Shown here in pieces: positions 7,655 to 16,941 of a stretch of DNA of 64,000 bases. This DNA comes from JAMZMI01 sp039970095 (GTDB lineage Bacteria; Bacteroidota; Bacteroidia; Cytophagales; Cyclobacteriaceae). How positions within the stretch are numbered: the stretch's first letter is position 1; each line of letters begins with the position of its first letter. Under the pieces are notes generated by a model, which had not been told where the DNA came from, did not search any database, and saw nothing but the letters and a program-made list of their open reading frames with translations. A program made the position numbers and the translations under genes. The stretch spans positions 62,001-126,000 of the forward strand of contig JBDVMP010000108.1 of assembly GCA_039970095.1 (NCBI GenBank), written 5' to 3'.

Positions 7655-9874
7655 TTATTCTGTTAGCTCAACTGATCCTTTTATTAACTCAACACTGTTT
7701 GGGCCTACCATGATATTGAACATGCCAGGCTCCACGATGTAATTTTCACTGACTGGCGACCAGTATTTGAGCATATCAGTATGCAGCTCAAATGTTATTT
7801 TTTTCGTTTCTCCCGGTTTCAATCCCACTTTCTGAAAAGACTTAAGTTCCTTCACCGGTCTGACGATTTCTCCCACCACATCTTGAATGTAGAGTTGGAC
7901 TATTTCCTCTCCGAATACTTCACCTGTATTGGTGACGCTAACCGAAATTCTAAGTGTTTCTTTCTCAGTGAATTTGTCAGTGTTCAACTTCAGATCAGCA
8001 TACTCGAAAGTGGTATAGCTCAAGCCGTAACCGAATGAATAAAGTGGGCCATTGGGAAGGTCGATATACTTGGAGGAAAACCGCGATGATTGTGCGGGAC
8101 GCCCCGTGCTGTAATGGTTATAGTACAAAGGCACCTGCCCTACATGGCGAGGAAATGTCATAGTCAGTTTTGCCGATGGGTTGTACGCTCCGGCCAAAAC
8201 CTCCGCAATGGCATTGCCGCCCTCCGTGCCCGGAAACCATACATCGAGGATGGCGTCTACATTTTCCTGATACCATGAGATGGTAAGCGGACGGCCATTG
8301 AACAACACCAAAACCGTTGGTTTGCCTGTTGATTTCACCAGTTCCGCAATTCGGTTTTGGTTACCAGGGATGTCAAGTGTTGCTCGGCTAGCGGCCTCTG
8401 CTGACATTTCTTTTGGCTCGCCCAATGCAAGCAAAACCAAATCAGCTTTTTTCGCTACGCTGGTAATTTCAGCTTCATTAATTGGGCTATCTTCCCAAAA
8501 ATCTCCAACACTCAACATGGTTATATTGGCGTCTGGAAATTGAGCTTTCATTCCTGCAAAAAGACTAACTGCATCGCTCGTATCTCCCTTTGCTGCCCAT
8601 CTTCCCAGAATGTCTTTCGAATCTGCAAAAGGTCCAATGATAGCGATATTTTTCAACGAGCTGGCTAGTGGCAGAGTGCCGTTATTCTTAAGCAAAACCA
8701 TAGATCTTTTGACGGTCTCTTTTGCTATTTCCCGATGATCAATGGAGAGCGTGACACTGTCGATGTACTCCCTGGACTCAAAGCGATACGGGTTTTCAAA
8801 AAGTCCCAATTCATGTTTTTTGATCAAAATACGCCTGACTGCATTATCGATAGCTGACTCTGCGAGCAGTCCCTCTTCCACCAGTGTTTTTACGTTTTCA
8901 TGATAGTTACGGGATTGCATTTCGATATCTACCGTGCCATTCAATGCTTGCACAGTGGCTTGTTTGGTATCCTTTGCGTATCCATGTTTGACCAACTCTC
9001 CGACACTACCGAAATCTGAAATCAACACTCCATCGAACTTCATTTCTGTGCGAAGCACATCGTTTAGCAGTGGGCCATGTGCCACAGTAGGCACACTTCC
9101 AACCACGTTGAAGGAAGTCATCACAGAGCTAACGTTGGCGTCCATCGCTGCGATAAAAGGAGGCAGGTGAATATTGTGGAGCGTTTCATCACCAAAGTCA
9201 GCAGTATTGTAATCCCTACCTCCTTCTGCCGCCCCATAACCAATGAAATGTTTTACACAGGCCATTATCGTGTTGCCATTATCAATACCATCTCCCTGAA
9301 AGCCCTCTATTGAAGCCCTGGTGAAAAGCGCCGATAAGTACGGATCCTCGCCATTTCCTTCCATCACTCGCCCCCATCTCGGATCGCGAGAAATATCAGC
9401 CATTGGGCCATGATTATAACTAATACCAGCAGCTGAAGCTTCTATCGTTGCGATGCGGTGAGCCTGACGTACCAACGCGGTATCCCAGGAACAGGACATG
9501 GCCAACGGCATTGGAAAAATGGTTTTGAAACCGTGGATTACGTCGTAGTTGAAGAAAAGTGGAATACCCAGGCGGGTTTCTTCCACGGCCATTCGTTGCA
9601 TGTCCGCTACATCCTCAACATCGCCGGGAACCAAGATGGAACCTACTCCTCCGGCCTTAACCAACTCCACCAAATCACGAGCTTTTTCTCCGTCCCCAAC
9701 TCGTGCATGTCCCCTACCCAGACATTGATACATCTGTCCAATTTTCTCTTCTAAAGTCATGATTGAAATCAAAGAATCAACCTGACCAGTATAAGTGGAA
9801 GAATCAGATTTTATGGGATTTTCACAGCCGATAATCAGAACGAGAATCGCCAAAGGAAGAAGATATATCTTCAT
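7655..9874 (-). CDS. Glycoside hydrolase family 3 lipoprotein (beta-glucosidase-like)
   Basis: A 739-residue GH3 enzyme of the BglX type. The lipobox at residues 12-17 (VLIIGC) indicates a lipoprotein. The N-terminal barrel carries RDPRWGRVMEGNGEDP and KHFIGYGAAEGGRDYN. The nucleophile is Asp287 in GVLISDFGS. The alpha/beta sandwich follows, and a fibronectin III-like domain closes the protein (from about residue 640, TNTGEVFGEEIVQLYI). Such enzymes release beta-linked glucose or xylose from non-reducing ends of oligosaccharides. The start codon overlaps the stop of the FAD oxidoreductase by one base (TAATG). A second GH3 at 11874-14213 differs clearly in the N-terminal region, so the two may cut different linkages. 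Confidence 0.93.
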   Translation of the reverse strand: MKIYLLPLAILVLIIGCENPIKSDSSTYTGQVDSLISIMTLEEKIGQMYQCLGRGHARVGDGEKARDLVELVKAGGVGSILVPGDVEDVADMQRMAVEETRLGIPLFFNYDVIHGFKTIFPMPLAMSCSWDTALVRQAHRIATIEASAAGISYNHGPMADISRDPRWGRVMEGNGEDPYLSALFTRASIEGFQGDGIDNGNTIMACVKHFIGYGAAEGGRDYNTADFGDETLHNIHLPPFIAAMDANVSSVMTSFNVVGSVPTVAHGPLLNDVLRTEMKFDGVLISDFGSVGELVKHGYAKDTKQATVQALNGTVDIEMQSRNYHENVKTLVEEGLLAESAIDNAVRRILIKKHELGLFENPYRFESREYIDSVTLSIDHREIAKETVKRSMVLLKNNGTLPLASSLKNIAIIGPFADSKDILGRWAAKGDTSDAVSLFAGMKAQFPDANITMLSVGDFWEDSPINEAEITSVAKKADLVLLALGEPKEMSAEAASRATLDIPGNQNRIAELVKSTGKPTVLVLFNGRPLTISWYQENVDAILDVWFPGTEGGNAIAEVLAGAYNPSAKLTMTFPRHVGQVPLYYNHYSTGRPAQSSRFSSKYIDLPNGPLYSFGYGLSYTTFEYADLKLNTDKFTEKETLRISVSVTNTGEVFGEEIVQLYIQDVVGEIVRPVKELKSFQKVGLKPGETKKITFELHTDMLKYWSPVSENYIVEPGMFNIMVGPNSVELIKGSVELTE

Positions 9875-11877
9875 TATTTACCCTCCGCTTTAGGCACTAG
9901 CAATACTGCATCCGCACGGACAACACCATCCTCGCTACCATAGATAGTAACTCGATGTGTTTCTTCTTTATTCAGATCATATTCACCGATTGAAACCCAT
10001 TCACCGGATGTTTGCCCGATCACCTCAATTTCATCAGCAACTATTTCAAATGGGCGTGTGAGATTTCCGAAAGAAACCGATCCCTTGGTGATAGGAGCCA
10101 CACCCTCCAGCTTGCTGAAGTAAACAAAAACATTATAAGTTCCTGATATAGAGACGGATGTTTTAAACACAGCTGCTCCCACCCCCACTATCTCTAAGGC
10201 ACTTTCTCCATAGCAGTCCTTATTTGCTTCTCTCCAATTCCCAGTAAATTCAACCAGTCCTGGGATGTTATCAACTAAAACTTCAGGAGTTGAAGCATCG
10301 GACAATGGATCTTTTTCCAGCTCTGATTTGATAGAGCGATAATCAACTTTTTGAACGGACGTTTTATTGCTAATGGCCTCATTGGCCGCTAAGGCCGCTA
10401 CCTGACCGAGAGCCATGAAAACCGGTTCCATGCGGATAGAGCCATAGGCTATGTGACTTGCCGAAAGGCAAACCGGCACAAGTAGATTCTCACACTCCGC
10501 CGCTTTTGGAACGATGGCACCATAGCTGATCGGATAAGGGCCAAAGCCTCCTATTTCCACATTACCTTCATTTTTGACCATTGCCACTCCGGATTTTTCG
10601 ACAACCACCCGCTGACAGTTGTGCGAATCCATGGTGTAGGCAGCCATGGCGATAGGATCAGAAACAACCTCCCTGCCCTGGCAATGGTGCTGGGTCATGA
10701 CCGTCTGTCCAACCATCCGTCGGACCTCCCGCACATAGAGTTGAGGCGACCAATTTTCATTGTCGGCATATTCATCTTTCGGGTATCCCCACTGTTGGAT
10801 TTCTTCTTGAAGTTCGGCTGGCACACGTGGGTCTGTTTTGTAGAAATAGAGCAGGCCCTTTGTATAATTTTCATGCGTTTGAATTATCGCCGCGCGATCC
10901 TCATACGATCCCTCCGGATAGTCGTAATTCATCCCGATCATGTCCGTAGAAAATCCACCACGATTGTTGATATCTGTTTTGCCTCCCGGCATCTTGCTCC
11001 AGATGAAAAAATCGTTGAGTTTGCGTTTGTTTGGTTGAGCATCGAAGAGGCGAAGGAGCAACTCATACCTGGATGAATCATAGTCCTGCGGACGAGTGAT
11101 CTCGACGCGATTATCCGGAACATTCGTCAGGCAAATTCTAAAATTATAAGCCTGAAGTTTTTCATCTCCAGTGCCATCATCTTCAACCTCGATAGGACTG
11201 ATTCCCCAAAGCAGACCACTGCTTGGATCGCCCTTCACTTTGTATGGATCAATGTTGTCGGGAAACTGATGTTTCTTTCTTAATTGAACTCCATTATAAA
11301 TCTCTGCGTGGGTAGTGTTGCTCTCACGCCCCACGACATAAGAAACCCCTGACTTAGCCATGAGATCGCCTTCATACGTTGCGTCGATAAACATCTCCGC
11401 AGAAAGTACTTTTGTGATCTGGTTATTGTCGGCTTGCTCCAATTCGATTGACGAAATTTTCAGCTCAGATTTATTAACCGTGATCAAGCGAAAGCCATTT
11501 AGGATTTCAACATTTGATTCTGTCAGATAATCGTTAAAAACTTCAGTAGCCACACTTGGCTCAAAAATCCAGCGCTCAAACGCCCCATATTTGTCGCCTA
11601 TTCTTCTGTAAAAATCCTTAGCAAGCCCTGAAATAGCATACTTATTTCCGATATCGGTATATCCAAGACCTCCTGTCGTCAATCCTCCAAGGTGTCCATT
11701 GGGTGAAACGAGCAAAACATTCAGCCCCTTCATCCTGCCTGTGTAGGCCGCAATGATTCCGGAGGATGTGCTTCCGTAAACGATCAAATCGTAGGACGAT
11801 TCATTACTTTCAGATTGGTTATTACATCCAAATGCAAACGTAAAAACAAGGAGAAAAGAGAGTATTTGCTTGATCAT
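9874..11877 (-). CDS. FAD-dependent oxidoreductase lipoprotein with golvesin-type C-terminal domain
   Basis: A 667-residue protein with a lipobox (LVFTFAFGC, Cys18) and an FAD_oxidored-type (PF12831) flavin domain. The dinucleotide-binding start is DLIVYGSTSSGIIAA, followed by HLGGLTTGGLGYTDIG and the conserved FIDATYEGDLMA. From about residue 545 there is a beta-rich domain ending VRADAVLLVPK, which resembles the C-terminal domain seen in golvesin and xanthan lyase. These proteins recur in PULs, but the reaction is not established; they are often mislabelled xanthan lyase. Export is likely from the lipobox, so a flavoenzyme outside the cytoplasm is implied. The gene overlaps both neighbours (1 and 4 bases). 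A shorter paralog lies at 16942-18600. Confidence 0.85.
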   Translation of the reverse strand: MIKQILSFLLVFTFAFGCNNQSESNESSYDLIVYGSTSSGIIAAYTGRMKGLNVLLVSPNGHLGGLTTGGLGYTDIGNKYAISGLAKDFYRRIGDKYGAFERWIFEPSVATEVFNDYLTESNVEILNGFRLITVNKSELKISSIELEQADNNQITKVLSAEMFIDATYEGDLMAKSGVSYVVGRESNTTHAEIYNGVQLRKKHQFPDNIDPYKVKGDPSSGLLWGISPIEVEDDGTGDEKLQAYNFRICLTNVPDNRVEITRPQDYDSSRYELLLRLFDAQPNKRKLNDFFIWSKMPGGKTDINNRGGFSTDMIGMNYDYPEGSYEDRAAIIQTHENYTKGLLYFYKTDPRVPAELQEEIQQWGYPKDEYADNENWSPQLYVREVRRMVGQTVMTQHHCQGREVVSDPIAMAAYTMDSHNCQRVVVEKSGVAMVKNEGNVEIGGFGPYPISYGAIVPKAAECENLLVPVCLSASHIAYGSIRMEPVFMALGQVAALAANEAISNKTSVQKVDYRSIKSELEKDPLSDASTPEVLVDNIPGLVEFTGNWREANKDCYGESALEIVGVGAAVFKTSVSISGTYNVFVYFSKLEGVAPITKGSVSFGNLTRPFEIVADEIEVIGQTSGEWVSIGEYDLNKEETHRVTIYGSEDGVVRADAVLLVPKAEGK

Positions 11878-14213
11878 TTCACTGTGAGTTTTGCTGTTTT
11901 CAAATCTTCATTTTCAGATGAACCTCCTACCATTAGGAAGAAATCTCCTGGCTCCACTACCTTCTGCATTTCCAGATTGTAGAAAGCCAAATACTCTTGT
12001 GTTACGTTGAAAGTCACTGCTTTCGACTCGCCCGGCTGAAGGCTAATTCGCTGAAAGTTTTTCAGTTCTTTCAATGGGCGTGTCACGGTGCTATAGAGGT
12101 CTCTTATATAGAGCTGCACAACCTCTTCTCCTACCATTTTTCCGGTGTTGGTGACCGTCACTGTGAGTGTCACCGATTCATCTGCATTGATCTCCTCCTC
12201 AGAAAGAGTAGGCTCAGCATATTCAAAACTGGTGTAGCTCAGTCCGTGTCCAAATGAATAAAGAGGGCCAGTCTTTGACCACTTGTATTTCTTCACATAG
12301 TGTGCGTTTTTGTGATTGTAGTAAGACGGCACCTGACCTACATTTCTTGGAATAGAAATAGGCAGTTTTCCACTCGGGTTGATCTTCCCAAAAATCACTT
12401 CAGCAACGGCCTTCCCTCCTTCACTTCCCGGCTCCCAAGCCTCGATGATTGCAGGAACATTCTCGGCAATCCACTCAGTGGCAAGAGGCCTGCCGTTTAC
12501 CAATACCACTACCACAGGCTTTCCTGTTGCCTGGAGCACTCGCACAAGTTCCTCTTGCTTTCCGATCAACTCCAGATTGTCTCGTGCCACATTTTCTCCG
12601 TTGGTTTTTAGTTTTCTTTCGTATCGCAGGGAATTGCTACCCACTACAACCACAATGACATCTGCGTTGTGGCCCTTTTTAGCTGCTTCCTTCAAATGCT
12701 CATCGGTGAGCTCTGTCACTTGATCTCCCACATTCAGGTAATCAATTGCAACACCATTGGGTTTTTCACTCTCAAGCCCCTCGAGAATAGTTGAGATGTT
12801 TTCCTCTGGCTGCTCAAAACTCCAATCGCCCATGAGCGTGTGATTATTGGCATTTGGGCCAGTCACAAGTATCTTTTTTGTCTTGGAAGAAAGAGGAAGC
12901 ACGGCCTCATTTTTTAAAAGGACGATAGACTTGCGAGCCGCTTCCAGCGCTGTTGCCTGATGGGCTTTTGTGCGGATGCGCTCAGCTACTTTTTCTTCCT
13001 CCACGAATGGGTTTTCAAATAATCCAAGCTGGAATTTTGCTTCCAAAATTTTGCTCACAGACTCATCTATGCGTTTTTCTGAAATTCGACCTTCCTGCAC
13101 CAATTTCATAATGGGCTCCAGAAACTTCGGCCCGTGCATGTGCATGTCCATTCCCGCATCTACTGATAAAAAGCAAGCTTCTTCCTGACTAGATACCACT
13201 CTATGTACGGTCTTTAACCGCTCTATGTCCATCCAGTCGCTGACCACAAATCCTTCAAACCCCCACTCATTTCTGAGCACTTCTGTGAGCAGATATTTGC
13301 TCCCATGGCAAGGGTCACCGTTGATTTCATTGTGGGCAGCCATCAAGGTAAAAGCTCCTGCATCCAGAGATTTTAAGTATGGTGGGTAGTAAACTTCCCG
13401 AAGGGTTCGTTCACTCACATCCATCGGTGAGGCGTTGATTCCGTTGACTGGTTCGCTACCGGCCACAAAGTGTTTGATGCACGCCACGACATTGTCAGGC
13501 TGAGAAAAATCCTCTCCCTGAAGTCCTCTGACCATGGCCACTCCCATTTCTCCCACGAGGTGAGGATCTTCACCAAAAGTCTCTCCCACTCTTCCCCATC
13601 GAGGATCTCTGGCCACATCCAGATTGGGTGAAAAAGCCCAATGCGATCCAGTTGCTCTCATTTCTCTGGCAGTTTGTTTGGAAATCTCCTCTACCAGCTC
13701 TGTATCCCATGTTGACGCCAACGAAAGCGGTGTTGGATAAACCGTAGCGCCATTGTAAAGCGCATTGCCGTGAATGGCATCAATACCTATCAGCAACGGG
13801 ATTTTCAACCGACTCTGCTGTGCCGCTTCCTGGAGTTCGTTTGCTTCTTTGGCAGAAAGCACGTGCAGGAATGAGCCCGTTTTTCCATCCTTGATTAGTT
13901 GGTACAAATCCTTGCCACTCATTCCCGGGTAGAAAGCATTGGCATCATCTGCCATTACGTCTATCGGTGTATTGAGATTAGCTGATTTCTCCAAATGAAA
14001 CAGGCCAACATACTGGCACATCTGCCCTACCTTTTCCTCAAGAGTCATCTTAGAAATCAGATCAGACACTCGTTGACCAGTAGGTAGTGAGGAATCTAAA
14101 TAAGGGTCAGGAAGGTTTCCTTTCGCCTGTTCACAGCTTTGAAACAAACATATAAACAGGGCTATAAAAAGCAAATTCCCGACCCCATAGCTGGCACTAT
14201 TTCTTCTAATCAT
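11874..14213 (-). CDS. Glycoside hydrolase family 3 lipoprotein, second copy
   Basis: A 779-residue BglX-like GH3 enzyme. A lipobox is visible at CLFQSC (Cys27). The barrel contains HWAFSPNLDVARDPRWGRVG, KHFVAGSEPVNG and the nucleophile Asp326 in GFVVSDWMDI. The C-terminus is a fibronectin III-like domain (TNTGKMVGEEVVQLYI). It would act on exo-linked beta-glucosyl or related residues from the oligosaccharides released by the GH-A enzymes. Compared with the GH3 at 7655-9874 it has a longer N-terminal region and a larger loop around residues 75-105. The stop overlaps the start of the FAD oxidoreductase as ATGA, and 8 bases separate its start from the upstream hydrolase. Confidence 0.93.
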   Translation of the reverse strand: MIRRNSASYGVGNLLFIALFICLFQSCEQAKGNLPDPYLDSSLPTGQRVSDLISKMTLEEKVGQMCQYVGLFHLEKSANLNTPIDVMADDANAFYPGMSGKDLYQLIKDGKTGSFLHVLSAKEANELQEAAQQSRLKIPLLIGIDAIHGNALYNGATVYPTPLSLASTWDTELVEEISKQTAREMRATGSHWAFSPNLDVARDPRWGRVGETFGEDPHLVGEMGVAMVRGLQGEDFSQPDNVVACIKHFVAGSEPVNGINASPMDVSERTLREVYYPPYLKSLDAGAFTLMAAHNEINGDPCHGSKYLLTEVLRNEWGFEGFVVSDWMDIERLKTVHRVVSSQEEACFLSVDAGMDMHMHGPKFLEPIMKLVQEGRISEKRIDESVSKILEAKFQLGLFENPFVEEEKVAERIRTKAHQATALEAARKSIVLLKNEAVLPLSSKTKKILVTGPNANNHTLMGDWSFEQPEENISTILEGLESEKPNGVAIDYLNVGDQVTELTDEHLKEAAKKGHNADVIVVVVGSNSLRYERKLKTNGENVARDNLELIGKQEELVRVLQATGKPVVVVLVNGRPLATEWIAENVPAIIEAWEPGSEGGKAVAEVIFGKINPSGKLPISIPRNVGQVPSYYNHKNAHYVKKYKWSKTGPLYSFGHGLSYTSFEYAEPTLSEEEINADESVTLTVTVTNTGKMVGEEVVQLYIRDLYSTVTRPLKELKNFQRISLQPGESKAVTFNVTQEYLAFYNLEMQKVVEPGDFFLMVGGSSENEDLKTAKLTVK

Positions 14214-14221
14214 CTTAATTC

Positions 14222-15595
14222 TTATAAATCTTCAACCAAAAATGGAATAACTGCACTGGCAGCATTACCCTCAGTATCATACACGAAAGCATACAGTCTA
14301 TATTCGCCACTTTTCTGCATGGTGAATTCGGCTGTTTTTGTCGAGTTATCGACAAAAACTTTGAGGCCAGGCAAAGCCCCTTCGGACGAATCTTCTCTGT
14401 CAATCACAATGCCTTCAGGCACAATCTGCCATTCGTAAGTCAGCTGATCTCCTTCCAGATCGAGTGCTTTTACTGAGGCTGAGTTTTTTATTCCTACCGA
14501 CAGAGTGATATTTTCTTCTGCCGTTTTACCGTTCAGCGTAATATCATCAGAGCTTTCAATTCGTGGCGCACGATTGGCCGGGAATGAACCACTCCAATTG
14601 TAGTGCATTGCATGTGCGGATTCCAGTGGCTTTTTCTTCCTGGTGAATAAACCATACCATGTGGCCACTGCTCCGTGTGTTTGATAACCCCACAGAAATA
14701 CATATGACCCTCCACAGTTATTGGAATAATTAGCTGTAATGTGGTCAGAATAGACGTTTCGATATACTTCTCCTTTCTCAGTACTTGTCAGTTCGTAAAG
14801 CCCTCCCCAGGAAGTTGCGTTATTATTATCCCAGGTTCCTTTAGGACCCCATTCTGTTACCAAATAGGGTTTATCAGTCCAGCCCGCTCCATGTATTTTC
14901 TCTTGTACCAAAGACACGGCATTGTATGAATTAATGCTGAGGATATCCAATGAAGGTGCCCGATCAATGATTTCCTCCACATCTGCAGGATCGGCTCCTG
15001 CCAATACTGTTGTGGTTGGATGATTGGGATCCAACTCATGAATCATGTCGGATATTTCCCCTATAAAATCCCAAACCTTGTAGTTGGTATATCGTGAGTC
15101 CACTTCATTTCCAATTCCCCACATGAGTAAAGCAGGATGATCGATGAATTGGATTACCTCCTGTCGTATTCGCTCCTTTTGCTCAGCACGGGCTTCTTCA
15201 TCGTCATAATCAAATCCATCGGTTTCACGGTTGATCCAAATACCTAGGCATACGGTAATCTCATTTTCCAATGCACTGTCTAAAACGGCCATTGTTTCAT
15301 CGCTCACACCATAGGTACGGATGCTGTTTCCTCCATACTTTGGCACCTCGCTGATAAAATTATTGTAGGCGGCCCCTTTGATGTAATAAGGCTTACCATT
15401 TCTATAAATCCGAGCAATTCCGCCTTCTTCGATTACTTCAACTTTTACAGCTCCTTCTGATGGAAAATCATCATTGGTTTCCTCTGTTCCCTCCTTTTTC
15501 TTTTTAACGGCATCCTCTTCCCCTTTGCAACTCTGCACGAGCAAAAGGACGACAAGCAAAAGGGGAATCTGAAATATTTTCATTAGTGTTTTCAT
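14222..15595 (-). CDS. Clan GH-A glycoside hydrolase lipoprotein (GH158- or GH2-like)
   Basis: A 457-residue lipoprotein: the lipobox VLLLVQSC places Cys23 at the mature end, followed by a charged tether (KKKKEGTEETNDD) as in surface lipoproteins. A TIM barrel spans about residues 50-335, with the acid/base Glu164 in MWGIGNEVD and the nucleophile Glu248 in LVTEWGPKG, 84 residues apart. An Ig-like domain of about 110 residues ends in VIPFLVEDL. It is a close paralog of the partial gene at 1-1311 and a more distant one of 15597-16940. The role is probably endo- or exo-cleavage of a beta-glycan at the cell surface; the precise family is uncertain. Confidence 0.87.
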   Translation of the reverse strand: MKTLMKIFQIPLLLVVLLLVQSCKGEEDAVKKKKEGTEETNDDFPSEGAVKVEVIEEGGIARIYRNGKPYYIKGAAYNNFISEVPKYGGNSIRTYGVSDETMAVLDSALENEITVCLGIWINRETDGFDYDDEEARAEQKERIRQEVIQFIDHPALLMWGIGNEVDSRYTNYKVWDFIGEISDMIHELDPNHPTTTVLAGADPADVEEIIDRAPSLDILSINSYNAVSLVQEKIHGAGWTDKPYLVTEWGPKGTWDNNNATSWGGLYELTSTEKGEVYRNVYSDHITANYSNNCGGSYVFLWGYQTHGAVATWYGLFTRKKKPLESAHAMHYNWSGSFPANRAPRIESSDDITLNGKTAEENITLSVGIKNSASVKALDLEGDQLTYEWQIVPEGIVIDREDSSEGALPGLKVFVDNSTKTAEFTMQKSGEYRLYAFVYDTEGNAASAVIPFLVEDL

Positions 15596-15596
15596 A

Positions 15597-16940
15597 TTAT
15601 TCTACCAGAAATGGGATTACAGCATTTGCTGCTTTTCCGTTGTTGTCTTTAACAAATACATAAAGTCGGTGAGCACCGCGGCTCTTACAGCGGATCACAG
15701 CGCTCGAACCATTGTCGGTCTCCACCCAATCGGACAGGCCAGGAGGTTCATTACCCTCGGCAGCATCCTCCGCAACCACCACCCATTCGTAAGTGAGAGG
15801 ATCAGTATCGTAGGCATCCACCACCGCCGTGTAAGCGCTTCCAAAATCCAGCTTGATTGCGTCGAATGCTTCCTTTCCATCCAATGTCATCTTGGTTCTA
15901 TCCTCAATCAAGGGAGCTCTATTGGTTGGATATATGCCAGTCCAACCGTACTGAAGCTCATCGACTATTCCGAAAGTTTCTCCTGTAGTGGTGAAGAAGC
16001 TATGCCAGTTTCGCCTACTCCCTGTTTGATGAGTGGCTTTGTCTCCCCATAAAAAAGCGAATGATCCTACACACCCAAGCGCTGCATTGGGCAGAATATC
16101 ATCATTCATAATGCCTGAAAAAACCTCCGCCTTTTCAGTGGAAGTAGGCTCCACCAGGGCTCCCCATTCTAGCCTCGGAGACTCAGGAAAGCCTTGTGGC
16201 AATGCTCTGTTTCCATATTCACTCATAATCCACGCAATGTCCCATTCGGCTTCTTGCAAATGCGCTTGCACAAGGCCGGTTTGTGGGTATTTTGCATTAC
16301 TGGAAAACATATCCAGATCAGGCGCCCACTTCTTCATGTCGAGTAGTTTCTCGACACTCGAATTGACAATGGCAATAGAAGTGGGGTGTTCTCCATCTTC
16401 TTCATGAATCATTTTGCTCACGTCATTCACAGCCTCCCACATGGCCTGGCGTTGGTCGTTTTCGTCGTAGTGGCCGTCAAGTTCATTTCCCAAAAACCAA
16501 AACAACAATGCCGGGTGATCTTTGAACTCCCGAACCTGCTCCCGTATTACTTCGAGCTGTTCTTGCACGGCAACTTCATCAGTATAGTCAAAACCATACT
16601 CTGGTTGTTGCATCCACACACCAAACCCTACCGAAAGCCCATTTTCATGTGCCTTGTCCAAAATGGTCATGGTGGTGTCATTGACGCCATACAGACGAAT
16701 GGTGTTAGCACCGTAATCACCAGGTGTGTAGAAAAATCCACTGGCTGCTACCCCTTTGATGAAAAATGGCTCTCCATCCTTGTACATTCTCCAAACACCA
16801 CTAGCCTTACTTACTTGCACCTTTTCAGGGCCAAGGTTCAAGTCGTCTTCTTTTTTCTTGCTCACATCTTCATCGCCACTACATGACAACACGAAGAGCG
16901 CCACCAAAGAAACCAGACATATAAAACTGATTTTGTTCAT
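15597..16940 (-). CDS. Clan GH-A glycoside hydrolase lipoprotein, divergent paralog
   Basis: A 447-residue lipoprotein with lipobox LVALFVLSC (Cys20) and an acidic tether SGDEDVSKKKEDD. The barrel holds the acid/base Glu153 in FWFLGNELDG and the nucleophile Glu241 in WIMSEYGN. Unlike its two paralogs, which have TEWG, this one has SEYG and a longer loop after it (RALPQGFPESPR). The C-terminal Ig-like domain ends VIPFLVE. The divergent nucleophile loop suggests altered substrate preference, or binding rather than full activity, though both glutamates remain. It is separated by one base from the upstream FAD oxidoreductase gene and from the downstream paralog, as expected from tandem duplication inside an operon. 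Confidence 0.85.
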   Translation of the reverse strand: MNKISFICLVSLVALFVLSCSGDEDVSKKKEDDLNLGPEKVQVSKASGVWRMYKDGEPFFIKGVAASGFFYTPGDYGANTIRLYGVNDTTMTILDKAHENGLSVGFGVWMQQPEYGFDYTDEVAVQEQLEVIREQVREFKDHPALLFWFLGNELDGHYDENDQRQAMWEAVNDVSKMIHEEDGEHPTSIAIVNSSVEKLLDMKKWAPDLDMFSSNAKYPQTGLVQAHLQEAEWDIAWIMSEYGNRALPQGFPESPRLEWGALVEPTSTEKAEVFSGIMNDDILPNAALGCVGSFAFLWGDKATHQTGSRRNWHSFFTTTGETFGIVDELQYGWTGIYPTNRAPLIEDRTKMTLDGKEAFDAIKLDFGSAYTAVVDAYDTDPLTYEWVVVAEDAAEGNEPPGLSDWVETDNGSSAVIRCKSRGAHRLYVFVKDNNGKAANAVIPFLVE

Positions 16941-16941
16941 C

